41,305 bases of DNA from an uncultured Verrucomicrobiota bacterium (GTDB taxonomy: Bacteria > Verrucomicrobiota > Verrucomicrobiia > Verrucomicrobiales > Verrucomicrobiaceae), in assembly GCA_903838675.1 (NCBI GenBank), contig CAILZI010000138.1:1-41305 (forward strand), read 5' to 3'. Every line of letters starts with the position of its first letter. Positions within the stretch are counted from its first letter, which is position 1. Of the stretch, positions 6,979 to 14,420 are shown piece after piece. A model generated the notes under the pieces. The model worked only from the letters and a program-made list of their open reading frames with translations. It had not been told where the DNA came from and searched no databases. Both the position numbers and the translations under genes were made by a program.

Positions 6979-7491
6979 ATGGCCCCAGTCAGTCACCAAA
7001 CTCCAGCTATCAGCCCTGCCCGCATCAAAACCTTCTTGATGTGGGGATCGCTCTATGGCGCGGTGTGGTCGCTGGTGCCGGGTTACCTCAGTGAATTGCT
7101 CTCCATGCCCGGCGAAGCGGCTACCGTCATCCTCTCTGGCACGATGACCGGGATGATTGTGTCGGCTGCGCTCGTTCCGGTGCTTGCACGGTGCAAGCGA
7201 TGGCAGGCTGTTGGTCTGGGTGTGTTGGCACTGCCGCTTGGTGCGGGGTTGTTCGGGTTTATGATCTCCTGCATCCACTGGGTGGTGATGAAACTCACCG
7301 GCATGCACTACCGCTTTGTCATGCAAATCGTCGAGCCGCCGGGATACATCTTCGATCCGCTACAGACCGCCAAGCACTACGCGCTCTACGCCACGCTGTC
7401 GGCGTTTGGCATCGTGTTCATTCCACTGGCGATCTTCACCACGTTGCATCTGCGGCGCAGAATCGCTCCTGCCCCGGTTATTCAAGCCTGA
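6979..7491 (+). CDS. four-helix membrane protein of unknown function
   Basis: 170 aa, taking the ATG at 6979; a TTG ten codons upstream is possible but less likely. Four hydrophobic segments are visible: about 20-40 (MWGSLYGAVWSLVPGYL), 48-65 (VILSGTMTGMIVSAALV), 75-100 (AVGLGVLALPLGAGLFGFMI) and 133-155 (YALYATLSAFGIVFIPLAIF). A soluble loop between the last two holds MHYRFVMQIVEPPGYIFDP. The C-terminus is basic and probably cytoplasmic. No known family is recognised. It shares an interval with the SGNH hydrolase between AAA tail copies 1 and 2 and is separated from it by a copy of the R2 repeat. Confidence 0.6.
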   Translation: MAPVSHQTPAISPARIKTFLMWGSLYGAVWSLVPGYLSELLSMPGEAATVILSGTMTGMIVSAALVPVLARCKRWQAVGLGVLALPLGAGLFGFMISCIHWVVMKLTGMHYRFVMQIVEPPGYIFDPLQTAKHYALYATLSAFGIVFIPLAIFTTLHLRRRIAPAPVIQA

Positions 7492-7510
7492 GATTCATTC
7501 CTTTTCATGT

Positions 7511-7580
7511 AGGAATTAGCTTTTGATTGGGCCGGGGCGGACTGGCCTTGGACGCGGCGCGGGGGACGGGGGAGGCGTGG
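7511..7580 (+). repeat. R2 repeat, copy A (most diverged)
   Basis: AGGAATTAGCTTTTGATTGG followed by a G/C-rich block containing GGCCTTGGACGCGGCGCGG. It aligns along its whole length with the copies at 11488, 11851 and 12941 in the same orientation. It fills the gap between the membrane-protein gene and the SGNH hydrolase. Confidence 0.65.
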
Positions 7581-7618
7581 ATTGACAGCGCCCTTTCCAA
7601 GTGGCATCGATCACTTTC

Positions 7619-8320
7619 ATGACGACGCAATTGCTGGTGCTTTCCCTGTTTACTTTGGCGACGGTCGCGACCGCAGCCGAGATTCTGACTGACAAGTCGC
7701 CGGCCTCAAAGGTAATGGCGAAATACGAGAAAGTCCTGGCTGCTGCGCGTAAGAATCCGCCTTCTCCTGGTGGGGTCGTCTGTATCGGCAGTTCGCACAT
7801 GGAACTTTGGAAGACTGCAGCGGAGGACCTTGCCCCCTTGAGTGTGAACAACTACGGCGTCGGCGGCAGCCGGATGACGCAGGCAGCCGACCACTTCATC
7901 GACAACCTCGCGATCGCGTTCAAGCCGCGTGCCGTGATCCTTTACGAGGGTAGCAACGACATCAATGCCGGCAGCAAGCCGGAGGATGTGCTGGCCAGCT
8001 TTAAGAAGCTCCAACGCAAGCTGCACGCGGCCCTGCCTGAGACCCGACTCTACGTGCTAGGCCTCGTGCCCAGTCCTGGCAAGCGCTTCGAGAAGATCGA
8101 CGACCTGCGAAAGACCAACGAACTCCTGCGTAAGGAGTGCGAGACGCAAGCCTGGATGAAGTTCATCGACACCACTACTCCGTTGATTGGTTCTGATGGT
8201 CAGCCTAAGGCCGAATTGTTCATTCCTGGAAACATCCACATGCTCCCCAGCGGCTACGCCGTCTGGAAGTCCGTCATCGCCCCTGTTGTAGTGACTGCTG
8301 AGAAGCCTTTCGAGAAGTGA
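7619..8320 (+). CDS. secreted SGNH/GDSL-family hydrolase
   Basis: 233 aa. The ATG at 7619 gives a clean signal peptide (MTTQLLVLSLFTLATVATAA); a GTG six codons earlier is also open. The SGNH blocks are present in order: the nucleophile block VCIGSSHMELWK (about 55-66), the Gly block NYGVGGSRM (about 80-88), the Asn block LYEGSNDINAG (about 108-118) and a C-terminal NIHMLPSGY holding the catalytic His. The GSS form of block I is common in the bacterial GDSL-like lipase/acylhydrolase group. The likely role is extracellular ester hydrolysis, perhaps sugar deacetylation; the substrate is unknown. Confidence 0.8.
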   Translation: MTTQLLVLSLFTLATVATAAEILTDKSPASKVMAKYEKVLAAARKNPPSPGGVVCIGSSHMELWKTAAEDLAPLSVNNYGVGGSRMTQAADHFIDNLAIAFKPRAVILYEGSNDINAGSKPEDVLASFKKLQRKLHAALPETRLYVLGLVPSPGKRFEKIDDLRKTNELLRKECETQAWMKFIDTTTPLIGSDGQPKAELFIPGNIHMLPSGYAVWKSVIAPVVVTAEKPFEK

Positions 8321-8337
8321 GCCGCGCTTCGTCGGTT

Positions 8338-8490
8338 TTCGCGGCAGAGACATCCTGAATATTTCCGCGAACGCGATTCAAGCGGCGAGCGCAGATGCCG
8401 ATCGGCAAATGGTCCTGTGACGCAGTGGGTGCTGGAGCGTAAGATTTGTAAGGTGAGGAAGGCGAAGGTGGCGCATGAGGCGGTGACCGG
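8338..8490 (+). pseudogene. decayed 3' fragment of the AAA ATPase gene (tail copy 2)
   Basis: The frame reads RDILNISANAIQAASADADR, equivalent to GGDILNICVNAIHAGSADAD of the intact gene. It then loses bases and shifts frame, continuing as VTQWVLERK and KVRKAKVAHEA in another frame. It is the most degraded copy and probably the oldest. It lies 17 bases after the SGNH hydrolase stop. Confidence 0.8.
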
Positions 8491-8573
8491 TATGCAATGG
8501 CTGGCTTTCGCGCCTCTCATGCTCTCTCCGTCTTTCCCCGAAAGATAATAACAGGCTCTTGTCGTCACCTGCC

Positions 8574-10061
8574 TTAGAATAGCGCCTTGACGGCAGGCTT
8601 TGTGACTTTGCCCATGGCGTTGCGGGGCAGTTCAGCCACTACCAGCAGGCGTTGCGGAACTTTATAGACTGAGAGCCGGCCTTTGCACCAGTCACGGAGG
8701 GTTGGCAGATCGAGTGTGGCTTTGTCTTTGAGCACGCAGACGGCGGTAACGGCCTCTCCCCAAGTGTCATCCGGCAGGCCGATGACCGCGCACTCGGCGA
8801 TCATCAGATGTTCGAGCAGCGCGGCCTCGATTTCGAGAGCGCTGAGTTTGTAGCCGCCACTCTTGATGATATCGACGCTGAGCCGGCCCATGATGCGGTA
8901 GTAACCGCGTTCCAGCACGGCCATGTCGCCTGTGCAGAACCAATCCCCGTTAAAGGCTTCCGCAGTGGCCTCGGGGCGGTTCCAATACGCTGCGAAGACG
9001 CCGGGGCCGCGCACCTGAATCTCGCCGGGCATGTCTTCTGTGGTGATGATCTTTCCGCTTTCCGCTTTTAAACGCACTTCGACACCTGGAAGTGGCGCAC
9101 CGACGGCTCCAGGGCGGCGCTCGCCGTGATACAAGTTTGAGATCGCCATGCCGATCTCGGTCATGCCGTAGCGTTCGAGCAGTTTCTGGCCCGTGAGGGC
9201 GGTCCACTGCTCATGCACGCTCGCGGGCAAGGCGGCGCTGCCGGAGACCATGAGGCGCATGCGTTTGAAGCCGCCGATGATGGCCGTCCGCTTGCTTTCG
9301 GAGAAGGATTCGAGTGCCTGGATGAGTTTCACGTAGATCGTCGGCACAGCCATGAAGAGCGTGTAGGCGTCCTCGCTGACGCGGTCGAGAATCGCGTTCA
9401 AATCGAAACGGGCAAAGGGTTCGATCATCGCCCCGGACCATAGCGCACAACTGGTGACGTTGATGATGCCGTGGATGTGATGCATTGGCAGAAACAGCGG
9501 GATGCGGTCGCTGGCGGACCATTCCCAGGCCTGCACGAGGCTCTCGATCTGCGCCTGAATGTTGGCATGCGTTGTCACCACGCCTTTGGGCTTGCTCGTC
9601 GTGCCGCTGGTATAAAGAATCATCGCCCGGCGCTCGGGCGAGATGCTGGGAAGGGACTTCACAGGCACCGCAGTGATCGCTTCAATGTCCATCAAACGCA
9701 CACCGAGCCGTTCGCAGAGCGGGGCGATCTTCGGAGCCATGGCTGCATCAGTCATCACGATGCTCACGCTGGAATCCGTGAGCGCATATTCCCACTCCGA
9801 CTCGGTGGCGGACAGACAAATCGGCAGCTTGATGCCACCCGCGCGCCAGATCGCCCACTGGGCCGCCACATACCCAAATCCGCCAGGCAGCAGCAAAGCG
9901 ACGCGTGCTTCATTTAAATCATCTGCTTCGCCGAGCAATGCCGCAGCAAGCCCATGGGAGCGATCCAAGATGTCCTGATAAGTCTGCGTGGACGTTCCAG
10001 AGCGAAACGCAATGGAGGTGGCATGCGCACGAGCGCGGGCGATGAGGGGGATTTCAGTCAT
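8574..10061 (-). CDS. matB: malonyl-CoA synthetase (AMP-binding)
   Basis: 495 aa from the ATG giving MTEIPLIARARAH. It is an acyl-adenylate-forming enzyme: the P-loop ILYTSGTTSKPKGV, the adenine motif YGMTEIG, the hinge TGDMAVLERGYYRIMGR, and the catalytic Lys in PRNAMGKVTK near the C-terminus. The block SVDIIKSGGYKLSALEIE is characteristic of malonyl-CoA synthetases (MatB/ACSF3). It would convert malonate, ATP and CoA to malonyl-CoA in the cytoplasm. It begins 5 bases after the stop of madM, so the three genes form one operon, which supports the substrate assignment. No malonyl-CoA decarboxylase gene is present here, so the product may feed fatty acid or other synthesis. Confidence 0.88.
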   Translation of the reverse strand: MTEIPLIARARAHATSIAFRSGTSTQTYQDILDRSHGLAAALLGEADDLNEARVALLLPGGFGYVAAQWAIWRAGGIKLPICLSATESEWEYALTDSSVSIVMTDAAMAPKIAPLCERLGVRLMDIEAITAVPVKSLPSISPERRAMILYTSGTTSKPKGVVTTHANIQAQIESLVQAWEWSASDRIPLFLPMHHIHGIINVTSCALWSGAMIEPFARFDLNAILDRVSEDAYTLFMAVPTIYVKLIQALESFSESKRTAIIGGFKRMRLMVSGSAALPASVHEQWTALTGQKLLERYGMTEIGMAISNLYHGERRPGAVGAPLPGVEVRLKAESGKIITTEDMPGEIQVRGPGVFAAYWNRPEATAEAFNGDWFCTGDMAVLERGYYRIMGRLSVDIIKSGGYKLSALEIEAALLEHLMIAECAVIGLPDDTWGEAVTAVCVLKDKATLDLPTLRDWCKGRLSVYKVPQRLLVVAELPRNAMGKVTKPAVKALF

Positions 10062-10066
10062 GAGAT

Positions 10067-10831
10067 TCAAGTCAGAGCGCGGACAATAAAGAACAGCAAC
10101 GATGGCCCGAGGAGGCAACCGAGCCCGGTGTGAAACGTTGCCACGAGCGCACCATAGGGCACGAGCTTGCGATCCGTCGCGGCAAGGCCAGCGGAGACAC
10201 CGCTGACTGTCCCAGCGAGACCGCCGAAGACCATCGCAGATCGTGGCGTCTTGAGGCGCAGAAACTTGGCAGCAATTGGCGTCGCGACCATCACGATGAT
10301 CGCTTTGATCACTCCAGTGGCGATGCTCAGCGCCATCACGTCAGAGGTCGCTCCAATCGCACCGCCTGTCACGGGACCAACGATGTAGGTGATGGCGCCA
10401 GCGCCGATGGTTGTCATGCTCACTGCATCGCGATAACCAAAAGCCCACGCCACCGCCACACCAACGATGAAGGGCAGCACCGTGCCGAGCAGCAACGCGA
10501 TAGCACCGATCCAGCCCGCTTTCTTCGCCTCCTCGGCATGCACTTCAAATGCCGTGGCCACGATGGCAAAATCACGCAGCATGCTGCCGCCCATGAGGCC
10601 GACACCACTGAACAGAGCAAGGTCGGCGAGCCCTTTTGAGCCTCCTGTCATCCTGCCGCCGACATACGCCAGCGCGAGACCAATGAGAATGGCAATCGCC
10701 GAACCCTGCACGCGGCCTAGGGTCAGTTTTCGCGAGATCACACCCGACACCAGCATCACCCCACCCACCACAGCGAATGCGGTGACGAGTCCGTTCTCCT
10801 TGGCCGCTTTCTCAAGAATTTCCCAGATCAC
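10067..10831 (-). CDS. madM: malonate transporter subunit MadM
   Basis: 254 aa, highly hydrophobic, with about 7-8 membrane segments. Gly-rich helices such as AYVGGRMTGGSKGLADLALF and AGAITYIVGPVTGGAIGATS match the MadM subunit of the two-component Na+/H+-dependent malonate carrier. The gene overlaps madL by 4 bases (ATGA) and is followed 5 bases later by matB. The carrier would import malonate across the inner membrane for activation by MatB. The family call rests on sequence character and the madL partner together. Confidence 0.85.
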   Translation of the reverse strand: MIWEILEKAAKENGLVTAFAVVGGVMLVSGVISRKLTLGRVQGSAIAILIGLALAYVGGRMTGGSKGLADLALFSGVGLMGGSMLRDFAIVATAFEVHAEEAKKAGWIGAIALLLGTVLPFIVGVAVAWAFGYRDAVSMTTIGAGAITYIVGPVTGGAIGATSDVMALSIATGVIKAIIVMVATPIAAKFLRLKTPRSAMVFGGLAGTVSGVSAGLAATDRKLVPYGALVATFHTGLGCLLGPSLLFFIVRALT

Positions 10832-11208
10832 CTGCCTTCCTCCTGAGTTTCAGTCTTCGGCTCCATGCGGTTGATGAATGACACAAACAGCCCGCACAGC
10901 ACCACACTGCCCACCGCCGCGATCAACGCCACCGGTCCGCCCTTCAATGCTGCCACGACGTTCTGCTGCATCGCCATTGCCACCACGACCGGAATGTAAA
11001 TCGCGCCCCAGTAATGCACGCCGCTCTCCGACGTGGTGCAGAGGCGACCGCTCTTATGCAGATAGATGCGTGCAAAAATCAGCAGCAGCATCGCGATGCC
11101 CACGCCACCCACATTCGTCTGCATGCCGAGCGCCCTCCCCAGCAGATCTCCAATGATGATGCCCAGCAGATGGCACACGGCCAAGAGCGCAGTTCCGTAA
11201 ATAATCAT
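10828..11208 (-). CDS. madL: malonate transporter subunit MadL
   Basis: 126 aa with about four membrane segments and the MadL-type start MIIYGTALLAVCHLLGIIIG and NVGGVGIAMLLLI. The length agrees with MadL, the small subunit. It is the first gene of the madL-madM-matB operon on the minus strand; ATGA couples it to madM. Its leader (GCCAAAAAATAGGCC before the ATG) has no strong Shine-Dalgarno sequence, and no obvious operator palindrome is visible. The operon lies between AAA tail copies 2 and 3, and no malonate regulator gene is in the window. Confidence 0.85.
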   Translation of the reverse strand: MIIYGTALLAVCHLLGIIIGDLLGRALGMQTNVGGVGIAMLLLIFARIYLHKSGRLCTTSESGVHYWGAIYIPVVVAMAMQQNVVAALKGGPVALIAAVGSVVLCGLFVSFINRMEPKTETQEEGR

Positions 11209-11487
11209 GGCCTATTTTTTGGCAGAAACGGCAGCAATTGTCTCCATAAACTTTAAAATTGCCAATCCCCGGCACGTGGGAGCAAGTTATTCACTGATCG
11301 ACGAGGACGGTGGCGTGCCGGGACCGAGCATGGCCGTGAGAGTGTGCACTCACTGTCTTCTGAGTTCGGTTATCGATTGCAGCCCGCAGTGCCACTGCCA
11401 CCAGCGGAGGCGCAAATCATAGCGCAGATCACTGCCGCGGTGAGCAACAAGCTGCAAAGGTGATTTTTGTCCGCATCATCTTAGATG
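11209..11487. other. intergenic stretch upstream of madL
   Basis: No supported gene. It presumably holds the madL promoter on the minus strand, but I cannot place -35/-10 boxes with confidence. A + strand frame ending at 11462 (QPAVPLPPAEAQIIAQI) is protein-like but too short to identify. Confidence 0.4.
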
Positions 11488-11550
11488 CGAAATTGCTTTT
11501 CGGGGCTGGTTTGGATTGGCCCTGGGCGTGGCGCGGAGATTGGGGGTGAC
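11488..11550 (+). repeat. R2 repeat, copy B
   Basis: CGAAATTGCTTTTCGGGG followed by GGATTGGCCCTGGGCGTGGC matches copies C and D with a few substitutions. It ends 6 bases before AAA tail copy 3, forming the left half of a direct-repeat bracket around it. Confidence 0.75.
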
Positions 11551-11556
11551 TCTGAG

Positions 11557-11845
11557 TGACATCTCCATGCGCCGGTAGCTGGTTTCCCTCGATCTCCCCA
11601 ACCCGGATCGGGTAAAGGCTGATTACGCGGTTCTCGCGGAGCTATCAAAGGGACTCAGCGGCGGGGACATTCTGAATGTGTGCGTGAACGCGATTCATGC
11701 GGGCAGCACGGATGCAAACCCGGCGAAGTGGTTGGTGACTCACAAGATGCTGGAGCGGGAGATCGCCAAAGTGAAGAAGGCGAAGGCGGAGCACTCAGGG
11801 GAGAAGGGCAAGGCGAGGCGGAGGATTGGGTTTCAGCCGAGTTAA
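11557..11845 (+). pseudogene. 3' fragment of the AAA ATPase gene (tail copy 3, longest)
   Basis: Homology starts at the codons for DxSMRR of the intact gene (about residue 206), includes LPNPDRVKADYAVLAEL and SGGDILNVCVNAIHAGSTDA, and ends IGFQPS then TAA. A TAG follows the first MRR, so an upstream part would not be translated in one piece; the rest is in frame. It is bracketed by direct R2 copies B and C. The DNA after the stop (GTTAATCGGCGGAGAAATT) resembles that after tail copy 1 (GTTGATCGATTGACAATT). Confidence 0.88.
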
Positions 11846-11850
11846 TCGGC

Positions 11851-11930
11851 GGAGAAATTGCTTTTGAAGGGGACGGGTTGTGTTGGCCCTGGACGTGGCG
11901 CGGGGACGGGGACGGGGTGTGAGGGGGCTG
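11851..11930 (+). repeat. R2 repeat, copy C
   Basis: GGAGAAATTGCTTTTGAAGG, then GTTGGCCCTGGACGTGGCGC, a tandem GGGGAC, and GGGGTGTGAGGGGGCTG. It is closest to copy D. It starts 5 bases after the stop of AAA tail copy 3 and runs directly into the broken hydrolase fragment on the opposite strand. Confidence 0.78.
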
Positions 11931-12013
11931 CCCTCGCTGGCATAGCGACCGCGGGTGTCCTGCGCGACGAAGGCGTAGCCGTGCGAGGCGAAGTATTCGA
12001 TCCAGGTAGGCAT
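11931..12013 (-). pseudogene. fragment of a CocE/NonD-type hydrolase
   Basis: The minus frame reads MPTWIEYFASHGYAFVAQDT then RGRYASEG, the oxyanion and strand region typical of CocE/NonD and X-Pro dipeptidyl-peptidase (S15) hydrolases. The homology stops where the R2 repeat begins. About 28 residues remain of a protein normally over 500 aa, so it is a relic. It starts 3 bases after the stop of the DUF3472 gene, with no gap. Confidence 0.7.
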
Positions 12014-12015
12014 GC

Positions 12016-12864
12016 CTATTTCAAAAGTTCCGCCGGAAGATCGTTCGGAGGAGCGGGCGAAACAACGGGCAGCTTCAGCATGGAGTCCATCTCAGCCTCA
12101 CGCTTAACCATACCACCCGTCGCGAGAAACAGGGCGCTCCCCACCGGGCCTGCATTGATGATCTCCTGGGCTTCATTCGCCGCTTTCGAACAGGTGAAGC
12201 GGCCCTCAGTGATGGCCTGGAGCTTGCCTTCCGTGGTTTTCACCCAGCCATTGCCGAACTCGCAGCGGCGCTCCTCCTTCACGCTCTTCGTATCACGGCG
12301 GAAGTCCTCCACGAATGAGTACAAACCGGAAAGCGGCTTGCCGCCGGTCGTCACGCGGAAGGTCACGAGATGCCTCCACTCTTTCTTGGACGGTTGATAC
12401 AACCATCCAGCATAAGCGGTCTTCACGCCTTCCACGGTTGCCTGCACGAGGCAGCGCACCTTCTCACCGATTTTCCAGTTAAAGGGCATCATGCTCTTAC
12501 CGCCGGTGCCTTCGCCGCCGAAGCGTGAGACTTCCACATTCTTGCCTTCATGCAGCAGTTCTACGCGCTGCTCCAGCGGCACGTTGTTGGGATTGTCCCC
12601 CTTGGCCGGATCCCATACGGAGAAGATCGCCACTTTGCGGCCATTGCCGAGTTCCTGGATCCCGAAGTAGCCGGTGTTCCAGCCGCACACCATGAAGTAG
12701 CTGCCCGTGGTGCTTTTGCGCACGGTCGCTTCATTGTAAAACCAGGTGGATGTCGGTGCAGGCCAGCCAAAGTGAATGGAACAGGCGGCCGTCGGCTCGG
12801 CGCTGCGTGTCCAGGTGGCCGCAAAGCCAAGGAAGATCAAAAGAAGGGTTGTGGTGCGGTTCAT
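12016..12864 (-). CDS. secreted DUF3472-family protein
   Basis: 282 aa from MNRTTTLLLIFLGFAATWTRSA, a good signal peptide; an ATG five codons earlier is possible. The core matches DUF3472: FYNEATVRKSTTGSYFMVCG, WNTGYFGIQELGNGRKVAIF, SVWDPAKGDNPN and RFGGEGTGGKSMMPFNWK. The domain is uncharacterised but appears in secreted carbohydrate-associated proteins of this phylum. The C-terminal 60 residues (after CEFGNGWV) look like a small accessory region. It shares an interval with the DUF1501 gene, 153 bases apart, with the R2-D copy and a tandem repeat between them. Confidence 0.8.
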   Translation of the reverse strand: MNRTTTLLLIFLGFAATWTRSAEPTAACSIHFGWPAPTSTWFYNEATVRKSTTGSYFMVCGWNTGYFGIQELGNGRKVAIFSVWDPAKGDNPNNVPLEQRVELLHEGKNVEVSRFGGEGTGGKSMMPFNWKIGEKVRCLVQATVEGVKTAYAGWLYQPSKKEWRHLVTFRVTTGGKPLSGLYSFVEDFRRDTKSVKEERRCEFGNGWVKTTEGKLQAITEGRFTCSKAANEAQEIINAGPVGSALFLATGGMVKREAEMDSMLKLPVVSPAPPNDLPAELLK

Positions 12865-12910
12865 GAGGAGTCGGAGCATACAGGAGCGAGGTCGGCGTTG
12901 TAAACAATGT

Positions 12911-12950
12911 TTCTGCTAGGACATTGCTTTTTCTGCCAGGAAATTGCTTT
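12911..12950 (+). repeat. 20-bp tandem repeat leading into R2-D
   Basis: TTCTGCTAGGACATTGCTTT is followed directly by TTCTGCCAGGAAATTGCTTT (two mismatches). The second unit forms the left edge of R2 copy D, so the left end of R2 was duplicated here. Confidence 0.8.
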
Positions 12951-13016
12951 TGAAGGGGCCGAGTCGCTTTGGCCCTGGACGTGGCGCGCAGACGGGGTGT
13001 GAGGGGCTGACTGGCC
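12941..13016 (+). repeat. R2 repeat, copy D
   Basis: AAATTGCTTTTGAAGGGGCC, then CTTTGGCCCTGGACGTGGCG, then GACGGGGTGTGAGGGGCTG. It is nearly identical to copy C at both ends. It abuts the stop codon of the DUF1501 gene on the opposite strand. Confidence 0.78.
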
Positions 13017-13017
13017 C

Positions 13018-14358
13018 TCACATCAGCTCCGTCATCGGCAGATTGCCATCGACCAAATACTGCGGCCTGCCGGTGAGATCCGTGAGCGTAGCTTTCGTCA
13101 CGTCGATGCCCATTTGTTTATACAACGTGGCAAAGACTTCGCCGAAGGCGACAGGGCGGTCGGTGGGTTCACCGGCATGCTTGTCGGTGGCTCCGATCAC
13201 TTGTCCGTGACGCATGCCGCCGCAGGCGAGCAGCGCGGAGGCAACACGCGGCCAGTGATCGCGGCCACCTTTGGCGTTGATCATCGGCGTGCGACCAAAT
13301 TCGCCCCAGACAACAACGGAGACATCTTTGTCCAATCCACGCTCATGCAGATCGGTGATTAGCGCGGTCAGTCCGGCATCGAGCAGTGGAAGATCTTCGC
13401 GAAGCTGGCCAAAGTTGTTCGAATGATAGTCCCAGCGGCTGAAAGCGAGCGTCACGACGCGCGCACCGGCTTCCACAAGGCGACGGGCCATCAAGAAGTG
13501 GCTGGTGAGGCGCGGACCACCGTCGTCGCGATTGCGGTTCTCGCCTTTGCCGTAGCGCTCGACGATGCGCGGGTCTTCGCGGCTTAAATCGAGCGCGTGG
13601 AGCAGTTTGGGGCTGGTGAGCACATTGAGCGCCTGCTCATTGAAGACATCCACACCGCCCATGAGTCCGGTGGCGTCGAGATCGCGGCGCAGGCTGTCAA
13701 AACTGCTCAGCAACGTCTTGCGATCACCGAGACGGTCGAGCGTGATGCCATTGAGCGACATGTCCTCCGTGCCGCCGCCGCGATTCGGTTGGAAAGGCGC
13801 ATGCGCGACACCGAGATAGCCCGGCTCGCCCGTGCGCGCCCACGGCATGTGACCCATCTTCGGTGCGAGGCCAACGAACGCAGGCATCGCAGGGTTCACA
13901 CTGCCTTCGAGCTTGGAAACGATGGACCCCATCGACGGCCAGCCACCAGGCGGCTGACGTTTCGCGCTGCGGCCGGTGAGGCACTGGAAGGCATCATGGC
14001 CGCTGTCGCAGTCGGCCAGCGAGCGGATGAGCGTGCATTTGTCCATCATTTTCGCGAGACGCGGCAAGTGCTCGCAGATCTGGATGCCGGGGACGTTGGT
14101 GGAGATGGGTTTGAACTCGCCACGGATCTCGCTCGGCGCGTCGGGCTTCATGTCGAACATGTCCTGGTGCGACGGGCCGCCTGGCAGGAAGACCATGATC
14201 GTCGCCTTGTGCGACTTGCCCGTTTTCTGCGCCGACTCAGCGCGCAGCACATCATTCAACGACAACCCACCCATGGCGAGTCCGCCGATATTGAGGAAGT
14301 TTCGACGCGAGACGCCGTCGCAGAAACCGCCGCTGGATTTGGAATAGATGGATAGCAC
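13018..14358 (-). CDS. DUF1501 secreted protein (Tat-type signal)
   Basis: 446 aa, probably from a GTG at 14358 (no closer ATG precedes the signal). The N-terminus GVSRRNFLNIGGLAMGG has the twin-Arg motif usual for this family. The body matches DUF1501, a sulfatase/alkaline-phosphatase-fold family: MVFLPGGPSHQDMFDMKPD, DCDSGHDAFQCLTG, VVWGEFGRTPMINAKGGRDH and TDKHAGEPTDRPV. Members are usually paired with a DUF1549/DUF1553 cytochrome gene in Planctomycetota and Verrucomicrobiota. Here no partner is adjacent, which fits a fragmentary insert. The enzymatic role is unproven. Confidence 0.88.
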   Translation of the reverse strand: MLSIYSKSSGGFCDGVSRRNFLNIGGLAMGGLSLNDVLRAESAQKTGKSHKATIMVFLPGGPSHQDMFDMKPDAPSEIRGEFKPISTNVPGIQICEHLPRLAKMMDKCTLIRSLADCDSGHDAFQCLTGRSAKRQPPGGWPSMGSIVSKLEGSVNPAMPAFVGLAPKMGHMPWARTGEPGYLGVAHAPFQPNRGGGTEDMSLNGITLDRLGDRKTLLSSFDSLRRDLDATGLMGGVDVFNEQALNVLTSPKLLHALDLSREDPRIVERYGKGENRNRDDGGPRLTSHFLMARRLVEAGARVVTLAFSRWDYHSNNFGQLREDLPLLDAGLTALITDLHERGLDKDVSVVVWGEFGRTPMINAKGGRDHWPRVASALLACGGMRHGQVIGATDKHAGEPTDRPVAFGEVFATLYKQMGIDVTKATLTDLTGRPQYLVDGNLPMTELM

Positions 14359-14420
14359 TGTGCCTATCCTACGGGGCGAGGGATATGACTCTTGCTAGTC
14401 TGCTAAGCGTGTTTTATCGC

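Noticed and set aside
11290..11462. Restriction-subunit-like tail (QPAVPLPPAEAQIIAQI) on the + strand upstream of R2-B
   Set aside because: The PLPP motif is suggestive of HsdS C-termini, but the frame is short and nothing else supports it.
12016..14358. DUF1501 gene as half of a classic DUF1501/DUF1553 operon
   Set aside because: No DUF1549/DUF1553 cytochrome gene lies next to it; the neighbour is a DUF3472 gene and R2 copies.
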